Positions 16,354 to 23,406 of a stretch of DNA of 64,000 nucleotides are shown here, piece after piece. Source of the stretch: Oscillospiraceae bacterium (lineage in GTDB: Bacteria; Bacillota; Clostridia; Oscillospirales; Ruminococcaceae); contig BQOK01000001.1 of the NCBI GenBank assembly GCA_022835495.1, positions 1,426,001 through 1,490,000 on the forward strand. Reading direction: 5' to 3'. Every line of letters starts with the position of its first letter. Position 1 is the stretch's first letter. The notes beneath the pieces were generated by a model. It did not search any database. It saw nothing but the letters and a program-made list of their open reading frames with translations, and was not told where the DNA came from. The position numbers and the translations under genes are program-made.

Positions 16354-17736
16354 CTATAGCTCGCCCAAGACTTCTTCTATTGTTGGCTTGATGGTTTTAT
16401 CGCACTCCGCATATAGTCGTAGCAGCTCTACCAGACTGAAAATCCCAAAGTAGTATCCAGCGTACAGAACAACATATCCAAGCAACCTTGGTGTGTAGTT
16501 TTTCAGCACAACCGGTAGGGAACGCCCAGCAAATGCTTCCCCGTCTGGAAGCATGGTATAAAGCTGGAAGAACAGGTATCCAAAGAGCACACACACGATA
16601 TGGAAGCAGATAACATTGAACTGTGTACTTTTAAAATCTTCAATCTTCCAGAACTCCTTGAGCTGTCGATAATCTTCTTCAATTTCAGGCCGTAACTCAT
16701 ATATTTTTACAATTTCCCTGGCTGATTTTCCAAGGTCAGTAGTAACAAACACAAAGTATTGGTTCGTTTTTGTATCCCACACGACACACCCATTCAGGTC
16801 AACATCCTCGGCTGGGTTGTCACTTTCCCATAGGCCGCCGATATTCTTCACCAATGTAATTCGCTGTTGCGGTCGTTTCTTGTTTGGATGTGCTTCCCAT
16901 TTGTTTTGTTCCGTAGCAACTTGAACGGCAAATTTATATGCTGTCATGTTCCTTTTTAAGGGGATATAAGTATCTACCTCACGAACATTTTTCATGTCGT
17001 TTAGAGTTTTTCTGGAAAGGAATCCTCTGTCGTTTATAAGAATATCCCCTGGATTTAGTACAGGCGTATATTTCAGAACTATGCTTCCAAAGGTTGAGTC
17101 TGGCATATTTAATGGAGCAACAAAAAATTCTTCAATTACTCCACTATCTTTATAAAGGCCGCGCATTGTTAACATGCTATAGCCCCGCGCCGTATCGCCA
17201 TATTTGTTAACCCCAACTCCCGAATTTTCATAACGAGAATTGTTCAGGTTCACTTCCAAGGGAGTACAATCCAAAATATGAATGTTGGGAGCAGCACCCA
17301 ATGCGGGAATAATTTGTTGCTGAACTGTTCTTCTATAGGCGTCAATCATTTCGGTCCAGCTATATTTGTTTAAAAGGAAGCGCAGACTTCCTTCCCGCAT
17401 AAGACCCGAATATATGCCTCCTGGGTCATAGAGCGTATATCCAAGTTCAGCAAGTGTTCTGTGGTCTGTAATCGCAAATGGAATGTCGGACAGACTGGTT
17501 CGTACTTTCATCTTTGCGGCAATCGCAGAAGCCCATATCAGATTGAAAGGAATGGTGATATTGTCTGCTCGTTTATCACGAATTTGCGTATCAAGACATT
17601 GAAGAACACCGTGTTTGTACATCGACAGAATAATTTCATCAACCAAGTTTGTAGAGCTTAATGCGGCAGCATCCAGCTTCCCCTGCCGCACTAAAGCAAG
17701 TACCGATTCCTTATCGTTTTTACATACCCGAATCAT
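16354..17736 (-). CDS. IS4-type DDE transposase, full length
   Basis: 460 residues. The DDE triad of the IS4 superfamily can be placed: D156 in HILDCTPLE, D236 in INDRGFL, and the YREK-type region YELRPEIEEDYRQLK with the catalytic Glu about 353. The reading frame is intact. Unusually, no terminal inverted repeats are visible: a membrane-protein gene starts 18 bp after its stop, and a regulated promoter shared with a divergent XRE gene lies upstream. It may be a domesticated or operon-borne transposase, or an IS that lost its ends. Confidence 0.88.
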   Translation of the reverse strand: MIRVCKNDKESVLALVRQGKLDAAALSSTNLVDEIILSMYKHGVLQCLDTQIRDKRADNITIPFNLIWASAIAAKMKVRTSLSDIPFAITDHRTLAELGYTLYDPGGIYSGLMREGSLRFLLNKYSWTEMIDAYRRTVQQQIIPALGAAPNIHILDCTPLEVNLNNSRYENSGVGVNKYGDTARGYSMLTMRGLYKDSGVIEEFFVAPLNMPDSTFGSIVLKYTPVLNPGDILINDRGFLSRKTLNDMKNVREVDTYIPLKRNMTAYKFAVQVATEQNKWEAHPNKKRPQQRITLVKNIGGLWESDNPAEDVDLNGCVVWDTKTNQYFVFVTTDLGKSAREIVKIYELRPEIEEDYRQLKEFWKIEDFKSTQFNVICFHIVCVLFGYLFFQLYTMLPDGEAFAGRSLPVVLKNYTPRLLGYVVLYAGYYFGIFSLVELLRLYAECDKTIKPTIEEVLGEL

Positions 17737-17763
17737 AATTACACCCCCCTTTGTTCACTATAA

Positions 17764-17805
17764 GTATAACATTTATACACATACTCTGTCAAACTAAGTG
17801 TATAA
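17764..17805 (-). promoter_or_regulatory. Transposase-operon promoter with TTATAC operators
   Basis: On the minus strand TTGACA (rc of 17787-17792), 17 bp, TTATAC (rc of 17764-17769). GTATAA-CAT-TTATAC (17764-17778) covers the -10. TTATACAC (17773-17780) and GTGTATAA (17798-17805) form an 8-bp inverted repeat with a 17-bp gap around the -35. The divergent XRE product is the obvious candidate binder. Confidence 0.75.
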
Positions 17806-17865
17806 CTTTTGTTTACCAATAGCGTTTGTGTATCCTGTAGAATTTACACAGGGGGAGGGGAGCTT

Positions 17866-18192
17866 ATGGACGGGAACACGGTTGGGAATCAGATAAAATC
17901 GCTAAGAATGGCGAGAAATATTACACAGGAAGAATTTGCTTCCAGAATCAACGTCGCAAAGTCTACGGTTTCCTCTTATGAGAATGGTTCCAGACTTCCC
18001 TCTTATGACATTCTCGTAAAAATTGCTCAATTGTTCCATGTGAGCACAGACAATTTGCTGGGATGTAGTAACACTTATGTACTGAACGTTACTGGATTGA
18101 CCCTAAAACAACAGCACACCATTCAAGAAATTATAGAAGCGTATCTGGCTTATAACAAAGCACAGAATTTGGATGAAAGGGATAGCCTCTAA
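17866..18192 (+). CDS. XRE-family transcriptional regulator
   Basis: 108 residues from MDGNTVGNQI; GGGGGAGGGG lies just upstream. The helix-turn-helix spans about residues 8-63 with TQEEFASRINVAKSTVSSYE as the two core helices, and LLGC ends the domain. A short helical tail follows. It faces the transposase gene across a 130-bp region with TTATAC-type dyads, so it probably represses that operon and perhaps itself. AT-rich. Confidence 0.9.
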   Translation: MDGNTVGNQIKSLRMARNITQEEFASRINVAKSTVSSYENGSRLPSYDILVKIAQLFHVSTDNLLGCSNTYVLNVTGLTLKQQHTIQEIIEAYLAYNKAQNLDERDSL

Positions 18193-18200
18193 AACAAAAT

Positions 18201-18320
18201 TTGACAAAAGCCCGATTTTATGGTATAATGTACAAAATTCCGATGGAGCAGTGCTTAAAAATTGGAATTTTGTAAGAAACGTATGACACAGAGCAAATAG
18301 CTCTGTGTCATTTGTGCTTT
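18201..18320 (+). ncRNA. Candidate small RNA with consensus promoter and terminator
   Basis: TTGACA (18201-18206), 17 bp, TATAAT (18224-18229), with TGG before the -10, is the best promoter in the island. It would start at about 18236. ACAAAATTCC (18232-18241) and GGAATTTTGT (18264-18273) form an inverted repeat that gives a stem of about 6-7 bp in the transcript. A 12-bp terminator stem, ATGACACAGAGC/GCTCTGTGTCAT, sits at 18283-18311, then TTGTGCTTTT. No ORF fits in between. The product would be roughly 85 nt. The 10-bp repeat may also be an operator. No known family recognised. Confidence 0.55.
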
Positions 18321-18432
18321 TATGGAAGGAAAATGGGGTGTTTTGAAAATGTGAGTTATTATATCATGACGCTTTACTAAAATACCACGCAAAAGTATCT
18401 TGCGAAAAAAGCAGCGAAACAGCCTGATTTTG

Positions 18433-18462
18433 TTTACATAAGGAAGAAGTGAGTGCTATAAG
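18433..18462 (+). promoter_or_regulatory. Promoter of the interrupted small peptide gene
   Basis: TTTACA (18433-18438), 18 bp, TATAAG (18457-18462). It lies 42 bp before the first ATG of the small peptide gene, which has AAAGGGGG as ribosome site. Confidence 0.45.
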
Positions 18463-18503
18463 AGTGACAATTTTTATTCCATATTATGAAAGGGGGATAG
18501 ACC

Positions 18504-18614
18504 ATGATGTAGCTTATTGAAATTTTGCTAGTCATTACTGCTTTTGCCAAAACGGTAACAGCAGTAATGGAAATGTTAAAAGTAATTATTGACTGGGTAA
18601 CTACCCAGCATTAA
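18504..18614 (+). pseudogene. Small hydrophobic peptide gene with amber codon at position 3
   Basis: AAAGGGGG is followed by ATG ATG TAG and then 33 open codons to TAA. The latter encode LIEILLVITAFAKTV, then TAVMEMLKVIIDWVTTQH, a single hydrophobic helix with a Lys in the middle and a polar tail. Size and composition resemble type I toxin or holin-like peptides. The ribosome site, two ATGs and an intact remainder point to a gene silenced by one nonsense mutation, or to a recoding event. A CTGGGTA/TACCCAG hairpin covers the last codons. Confidence 0.5.
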
Positions 18615-18658
18615 TGTAAACAAATAAAAGGTCTGTTCCGCTGCTTTTATATATGCTG

Positions 18659-18699
18659 GCCGGTTACAAACCTATCTTTGAACCAAGTTTGTAACCGGC
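18659..18699. repeat. 13-bp inverted repeat downstream of the peptide gene
   Basis: GCCGGTTACAAAC (18659-18671) and GTTTGTAACCGGC (18687-18699) are separated by 15 bases. There is no T tract, so it is a structural RNA stem or a protein-binding site rather than a classical terminator. Confidence 0.7.
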
Positions 18700-18729
18700 A
18701 CGAGGGGGCGTTAATTAGGAGTTTTGTTT

Positions 18730-18777
18730 GCCCACATAATCCTATTGGCATGATAGGATTATGTGGGCTTTTATTTT
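18730..18777 (+). terminator. Terminator
   Basis: A 15-bp stem, GCCCACATAATCCTA/TAGGATTATGTGGGC, with a 9-base loop and TTTTATTTT. It faces the plus strand, so it ends transcripts from the small RNA/peptide region. Confidence 0.85.
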
Positions 18778-18794
18778 ATCAATTAGTCATGTTT

Positions 18795-19349
18795 TCAAGC
18801 CTCCCGATTTGGATGGATTTTATGTGATGGATTTACTTTGCGAATTGAAGTCCGTGTGAAGAAAATGCCAACGATCGCCCCCGTAAGGAGCATCGGCGCT
18901 AACCTGATAAACAGCCATTCAAATGCGTGAAAAGCTGCTCCGAAAACGGCAGTTTCAGGGTCGGCGTAATCCCAGCCCAGATAGGGACTGTTTAATGCCG
19001 TTAAGACCGCAAAAATTGCTGCGATGACCACACTCGCTGAGATAAGCAGCCAATGAAGCGTGTTCCTTCCCGCGGTTTTCCTTTGTGCGAGCTGCAGGTT
19101 TATAATCTCCAGTTTTTCGGAGATCGCTTTTAAATCGTCAACCTTCGACTCAACAACCGTTTCTCCCAGCAAAGTGCTTACCGGTGTTTCAAGCGCTTGC
19201 GATATGGAGAGCAATATATCAGAATCAGGGACTGACAACCCCTGCTCCCATTTGGAGATCGTTTGGCGCACCACATTCAACTTGATCGCGAGTTCTTCCT
19301 GCGAAAGCCCTTTTGATTTTCTGATTGCTTTAATGTTTTCGTTTAACAT
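18795..19349 (-). CDS. Membrane-anchored XRE regulator
   Basis: 184 residues from MLNENIKAIR; AAGGAAGGG upstream. The XRE helix-turn-helix covers residues 1-60 (LSQEELAIKLNVVRQTISKWEQG). A linker with a short coiled coil follows, then two membrane helices (about 98-116 and 145-165), with an Arg/Lys-rich C-terminus. Such proteins hold the DNA-binding domain at the membrane and usually respond to an envelope signal or a partner protein. It is monocistronic; its promoter carries a long inverted repeat. Confidence 0.88.
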   Translation of the reverse strand: MLNENIKAIRKSKGLSQEELAIKLNVVRQTISKWEQGLSVPDSDILLSISQALETPVSTLLGETVVESKVDDLKAISEKLEIINLQLAQRKTAGRNTLHWLLISASVVIAAIFAVLTALNSPYLGWDYADPETAVFGAAFHAFEWLFIRLAPMLLTGAIVGIFFTRTSIRKVNPSHKIHPNREA

Positions 19350-19384
19350 TCCGGATACCCTTCCTTCCTTTCGGCGTTACCACC

Positions 19385-19425
19385 ATTGTACGAGGAAATG
19401 CCCGTTGCTACAAGCAACGGGCATT
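19385..19425 (-). promoter_or_regulatory. Promoter of the membrane XRE gene, overlapped by an inverted repeat
   Basis: On the minus strand TTGTAG (rc of 19408-19413), 17 bp, TACAAT (rc of 19385-19390). The 12-bp inverted repeat AATGCCCGTTGC/GCAACGGGCATT (19397-19408 and 19414-19425) covers the spacer and the -35, so it can be an operator. It may instead, or also, terminate the hydrolase transcript. Confidence 0.5.
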
Positions 19426-19629
19426 CACATTTAAGCTTTACGGTTGTGGTATGTTGTGGAAAAGAACGAACCTGAACCCCGGACATGGGTTTCTATCGTT
19501 TTGTATGGCCGCCCCGTCTTGTGCCGGGGCTGTTTTCTTGCGCGGGTGGAATGCCGATCCCATGCAAAACAATTGCGACAAGCAGATCTACAGGTTATTG
19601 CGAAGGCAAAAAGGATCATGCTTATCAAC

Positions 19630-20490
19630 TCACATAAGGAATTGAAGGATCATTTGTTCTTCTGTTTCGGTTAAGCGGTGCATATGCCCCCGGCCTTGCA
19701 ATAAGTAGGCAGTACAGTTGGTAATTATTTTTTCCGCCTGCGGGATCACCCGCTTGGCAGGGAACATACAGTCTTTTTCGCCTGCCAAAACAAGGGTTGG
19801 AGCAAGGCATTTCCGCATATCGCGGGGAACTACATTGCTGGGCATACCCGCCTTTATTTTTGCGTTGTCGATACTGCACTTTGCCGTTTCGAACGCGTCG
19901 CTGTCTATGTTATCCTGTGATACAGCCATGGGAAGGATCGTTTTGATCAACCATTTCTGCTTATGGGTAACCCAATACAGCATCATTGGAAACGCCATGC
20001 TTATCAAATTGATGGCAGGGGCGTTTTTTATTCCGGATGGCACATGAAGCACCGCTTTTTCAATTTTTTCAGGTGCGACGCACATCGTTTTTGCAAGAAT
20101 ACCGGCACCAAAGGAACCGCCGAAACAGCGCATTTTCTGGAAGCCAAGACCGGAAATGACTTCGCCCCCCCATTTGCCATAATCATAATTATTAGGCGAG
20201 AGAGTTGTTTCCGCGCTTTTTCCGGGATGACCGATTGTGTCGACCGCATAAATATGAAATTTGTCAAGCAGGAACCTGCACGCTAATAAATTGTAGGCGG
20301 TTGTTGCGTTTCCACCATGAAATACAAGCAAAGGAGGATCGCCCTGATTGCCGGTTTCAATGAGATGGGTTTTGCCGAAGGAGGTATCTATATAAATATC
20401 CTGGTATGGTGCATTCAGCCTTGATAACTGCCCGTCATAAAGAGCGATTATTTTTTGCTTGCCCTGCGGTGTGTTGTAAATCGTATTCAT
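19630..20490 (-). CDS. Alpha/beta hydrolase
   Basis: 286 residues. Oxyanion-hole motif FHGGN near residue 60, nucleophile elbow GGSFGAG near residue 125, an acid in LAGEKDCMF and catalytic His in GRGHMH near residue 270. It has no signal peptide and is likely a cytosolic esterase or lyase of unknown substrate. AAGGATGG precedes the ATG. It follows two small XRE genes on the same strand, 30 bp after the nearer one, so it is probably controlled with them. AT-rich codons mark it as part of the island. Confidence 0.88.
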   Translation of the reverse strand: MNTIYNTPQGKQKIIALYDGQLSRLNAPYQDIYIDTSFGKTHLIETGNQGDPPLLVFHGGNATTAYNLLACRFLLDKFHIYAVDTIGHPGKSAETTLSPNNYDYGKWGGEVISGLGFQKMRCFGGSFGAGILAKTMCVAPEKIEKAVLHVPSGIKNAPAINLISMAFPMMLYWVTHKQKWLIKTILPMAVSQDNIDSDAFETAKCSIDNAKIKAGMPSNVVPRDMRKCLAPTLVLAGEKDCMFPAKRVIPQAEKIITNCTAYLLQGRGHMHRLTETEEQMILQFLM

Positions 20491-20520
20491 ATGCCATCCT
20501 TGCGGGAGGATCCGCTTTTT

Positions 20521-20733
20521 TTATATCTGCTTTCCTGTTTCTCTATCCGTAAATACGGCTTCATAGTCGTACTTTAACAGATCGGCTATTTGTTTCAGAT
20601 CTTTTTCTGAAAAATTATCCCGTGCCATTTTACCACTCATTGTGGACAGGCTTTTGTTTAACAGTTTTGATAAATCTGTAAGTGTCATTTCGCGCTCAAC
20701 CAAAAGCATTTTTATTTTCTTTGCAGCCGCCAC
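20521..20733 (-). CDS. Small XRE-type DNA-binding protein, copy B
   Basis: 70 residues with a GTG start after GAGGTGAT. Almost the whole protein is one helix-turn-helix: KIKMLLVEREMTLTDLSKLL, then STMSGKM, then ending DRETGKQI. The copy at 20957-21169 is clearly homologous (same length, same end, AKKIK start). It lies 30 bp before the hydrolase gene. Probably a repressor of its own operon. Confidence 0.85.
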   Translation of the reverse strand: MAAAKKIKMLLVEREMTLTDLSKLLNKSLSTMSGKMARDNFSEKDLKQIADLLKYDYEAVFTDRETGKQI

Positions 20734-20956
20734 TTTATCACCTCGTCTTCTTGAATTATACGGCTATTTATGGGGGGACAATTAAAAAGAAAAAACACTT
20801 CGGCTGATATCAGACGTTCTGTTGATATGTTCTCTTTTTAACATATATAAATAAACGAATACTATTTGTTCCAATGTTCCGTCGCAGGGGCCCCGGCGGC
20901 ACGGGCAGAACCGTATTCCCGTGAGTGCCGGGCATGATCTGAATCGATCACTCTTT

Positions 20957-21169
20957 TTATATCTGCTTTCCTGTATCCCTAAAAGTAAAAATGCCGTCAT
21001 AATCGCAATCAAGGGCATTGGCTATGGCTCTGCATTCTTCCTCTGTGAGTTTATCACGATTGAGTTTGTTATATAAATAAGTTCCAGTATAGCCCATTTT
21101 TTCGCTCAAATCTTTTATGGTCATATCCCGTTCTATAAGAATTGATTTTATCTTTTTTGCCATGCTCAT
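20957..21169 (-). CDS. Small XRE-type DNA-binding protein, copy A
   Basis: 70 residues from MSMAKKIKSI; AAAGGAGTG upstream. Single helix-turn-helix domain (MTIKDLSEKMGYTGTYLYNK) ending in FRDTGKQI. It is a paralogue of copy B, and a 21-bp identical block at the 3' ends (the last codons plus flank, including CTGCTTTCCTGT) shows recent tandem duplication. It starts at the left edge of a region with three AACC-N6-GGTT operators, and is divergent from the gene at 21351, so it is a good candidate for binding them. Confidence 0.87.
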   Translation of the reverse strand: MSMAKKIKSILIERDMTIKDLSEKMGYTGTYLYNKLNRDKLTEEECRAIANALDCDYDGIFTFRDTGKQI

Positions 21170-21236
21170 TTTCCAACACTCCTTTTGGGCAATTGTAACC
21201 TATTAAAAGTAAATAATCAATTTAAGAATTAAGTTT

Positions 21237-21315
21237 AACCTTTTGAGGTTGATTTTAACCATTGACATTATAACCTAAAATGGTTCTCATTAACCTATAT
21301 TGGTTAATGAGAACC
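21237..21315. promoter_or_regulatory. Operator array: three AACC-N6-GGTT sites, the last in a 34-bp palindrome
   Basis: AACC-TTTTGA-GGTT (21237-21250), AACC-TAAAAT-GGTT (21272-21285) and AACC-TATATT-GGTT (21292-21305). Centres are 35 and 20 bp apart. The last site is extended by GGTTCTCATTAACC (21282-21295) and its exact inverse (21302-21315). Loose AACC half sites occur at 21197 and 21257. TTGACA at 21262-21267 may be a -35. The array lies between divergent genes. Confidence 0.75.
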
Positions 21316-21350
21316 AAATAAAGTTAAAGGAAAGGAGATGTTAAATTTTC

Positions 21351-21659
21351 ATGAACCATATTGATGAAATCTTTTTGAGGGCGGATATCCAGCAGGTCCG
21401 GGAATTCCTTTTGCATGGGGCGGAATGTGCCGCAGATATGCGCACCTATGACGAAAGAATGGAGAGCGCCGACAGGAAGGTTGCAGCCCGGCTGCGGATG
21501 GCTTGTTCCGACAAAAGAGAATGTGAGGAGATCACCGGGCTGATTTACGATTATGTGAGCGCGGTCCAAGATGTTTACATGGAACTTGGTTTGCAAGCGG
21601 GCGTGATACTTGCCGCGCAGGTGTGCCAAAACCTGAAAACAGCCTTTGGAGGGGGATGA
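21351..21659 (+). CDS. Small helical protein, possibly DUF6809-like (first of a pair)
   Basis: 102 residues; GGAGATG upstream. Predicted all helical, no membrane segment. The C-terminal half reads LIYDYVSAVQDVYMELGLQAGVILAAQV, matching in pattern the end of the next gene's product (HITAYVAVVEEIYFSLGMKAGATL), so the two are paralogues. This tail pattern recalls a Firmicute family of unknown function (DUF6809, from memory). It is the first gene behind the AACC/GGTT operator array. Confidence 0.7.
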   Translation: MNHIDEIFLRADIQQVREFLLHGAECAADMRTYDERMESADRKVAARLRMACSDKRECEEITGLIYDYVSAVQDVYMELGLQAGVILAAQVCQNLKTAFGGG

Positions 21660-21756
21660 GCAATGATGCCTGCCGGAGGGAAAGGGGCGGGAAAAGACAA
21701 GGAACGAAGGCTGTACGATTGGGCGGATTTGCCGCTCTGATGAAAGGAGAAGCACA

Positions 21757-22107
21757 ATGAATGATTATGAGAAAAGCAGGGAAGAACGGCTGCGGCGCGG
21801 TTACTCCGAAAGCTATTTATCAGCCATGAAACGGCGGCTCAACCTGCAGAGTTTAGGCGCTTACATACGCGACGGCAGCGACAAAGAGGTTATGAGCAAT
21901 GACAGCTTCCGCGAAAGGAACACCGCCGCATTTTCGGAACTGGAAAGGATATTGAACGAGGGGCACGGAGAAGAAGAAGCCGAACAACTTATGGAGCACA
22001 TCACTGCTTATGTGGCGGTCGTGGAGGAGATCTATTTCAGCCTGGGCATGAAGGCCGGGGCGACCCTGCATTGTAAGCTGAGCGATAATTTTGAAACCGA
22101 TATATAG
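21757..22107 (+). CDS. Small helical protein, possibly DUF6809-like (second of a pair)
   Basis: 116 residues; AAAGGAGAAG upstream. The N-terminal part is charged (SREERLRRGYSESYLSAMKRRL). The middle is acidic and helical, and the C-terminal segment is homologous to that of the previous product. It probably forms a heteromer with, or acts in parallel to, its neighbour, 97 bp upstream on the same strand. Function unknown. It is the last gene of the AT-rich island. Confidence 0.7.
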   Translation: MNDYEKSREERLRRGYSESYLSAMKRRLNLQSLGAYIRDGSDKEVMSNDSFRERNTAAFSELERILNEGHGEEEAEQLMEHITAYVAVVEEIYFSLGMKAGATLHCKLSDNFETDI

Positions 22108-22142
22108 ACCTTGTTTCCAAAACCGCATTGAAACGACAGAAA

Positions 22143-22172
22143 CAGCGGGCATATCCTGGGATATGCCCGCTG
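22143..22172 (+). terminator. Hairpin after the paired small proteins
   Basis: CAGCGGGCATATC pairs with GATATGCCCGCTG around CTGG. No T tract follows, so it is probably a weak terminator or an RNA stabiliser; it also faces the 3' end of the AraC gene. Confidence 0.55.
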
Positions 22173-22265
22173 CTGCTGTTGTAATATGCGATACGGCCTT
22201 AGGCCGCCCTTCCCGCAAAAATCCCGTGGTTTGGGGGCAGGGCGGCGAAGGGGGCAACGCGGGGA

Positions 22266-23240
22266 TCAGCCCTCCAGCCTGCGCACCGGCCGGATGTACT
22301 TCCAGTAATGGGCGGGATCGAAGTAAAAGTAAAGGACCCTACCGGGGGTAGTGTCGAAACAGCGGCCGGTGCCCGAAAAATCGAACGAGGACATCGCCGA
22401 TTCCACGGCTTCCTCCACGGTGCGGTTTTCCTGCTCGTAATCGAACGGGCCGTGTTCAAACACGAGGTATTCGGCCTCGGGAACGTCGGTCATGAGCAGA
22501 GGCGGCGGGGTCTCGCCCTTGTAGTCCGCGGGAAGGCGCACGCCGTAGCACTCGGTGCGGGGAAAGCCCCAGGCGCAGAGCCTGCCGGCCGGGTCGCTGA
22601 TATAGGCCATGAGCTGGCCGCTGCCGGCGTTGACCTCGCTGCCGCCGGCGTCGTCCAGTTTGCCCTTGATGCTGTCGAGCAGGCCGCAGATGGTCTCCTG
22701 GTCCTGCCCGGGGATAAGGTTTTGCTTTTGCCAGAAATCCCAATAGCCGTTGCTCTCGCGGTTTTCGATGTGCAAAAACTTGTGGGCGGGAATGGTGACA
22801 AAATACATTTTGATCTCTTGAGTGGATTGCAGCATACCAATTTCTCCTAATCCTAAAAAGTAGCGGTCGAACGGGTTGATTTTGGTGCGGAGAACGACGG
22901 GGCGGGGCGATTTGCGGTATTCGCTGGGGGTCACGCCGTAGGCCGCCTTGAAGGCCCGGGTAAAGGCCTCGTGGGAGGAAAAGCCGTGATCGAGAGCGAT
23001 CTCCAAAAAGCTTTTTTCGCCATCCCGGACCTCCTTCAGGGCGAAGGCCAGCCTTCTGCGCCGCAGATACTCCCGGAACTGCATGCCGGATATTTCGCGG
23101 AACTTCCGGGTCGTATAAAATTCTGAATAGCCCAGCCTGGCGGAAAGCGAGCGCAGGGTGAGAGCATCGTCGCTGTGGGTTTTGATGCACCCGTCGATCT
23201 CGTTGACGATCAGCTGGATCTGGCGAAGCCATTCGTACAT
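22266..23240 (-). CDS. AraC-family regulator with GyrI-like effector domain
   Basis: 324 residues starting MYEWLRQI, with GAGGTGA 8 nt upstream; the GTG four codons earlier is part of that site. Two AraC helix-turn-helix motifs fill residues 20-115 (LRSLSARLGYSEFYTTRKF and FLEIALDHGFSSHEAFTRAF). Residues 150 to the end resemble the GyrI/Rob-type small-molecule-binding fold, with GFPRTECYGVRLPADY and YLVFEHGPFDY. Such regulators sense drugs or hydrophobic compounds. It is divergent from the TraX-like gene 166 bp away, a possible target. Confidence 0.9.
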   Translation of the reverse strand: MYEWLRQIQLIVNEIDGCIKTHSDDALTLRSLSARLGYSEFYTTRKFREISGMQFREYLRRRRLAFALKEVRDGEKSFLEIALDHGFSSHEAFTRAFKAAYGVTPSEYRKSPRPVVLRTKINPFDRYFLGLGEIGMLQSTQEIKMYFVTIPAHKFLHIENRESNGYWDFWQKQNLIPGQDQETICGLLDSIKGKLDDAGGSEVNAGSGQLMAYISDPAGRLCAWGFPRTECYGVRLPADYKGETPPPLLMTDVPEAEYLVFEHGPFDYEQENRTVEEAVESAMSSFDFSGTGRCFDTTPGRVLYFYFDPAHYWKYIRPVRRLEG

Positions 23241-23406
23241 TGTTTTGTTCACCTCGTTTCGACCGGCCCTGCAACCATTATAGGCAGCCGGAGGGCCTTG
23301 CCGCTTGATCTGATTTGCTGTTTTGTGTTTGCAGCCGCGCTGTTTTGAGTTTTGGCGCGGTTTGTGCTAGAATGGGAAAAACACGGAATGCCGGAGGAAA
23401 AGCAGG

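Noticed and set aside
15112-17736. Classical insertion sequence with terminal inverted repeats
   Set aside because: I looked for matching ends outside the transposase gene and found none; neighbouring genes start within 18 bp on one side and a regulated promoter on the other.
18323-18379. 15-codon ORF after the small RNA terminator
   Set aside because: A GGAAGG site and ATG exist, but the peptide is very short with no recognisable features; there is too little to support a gene.
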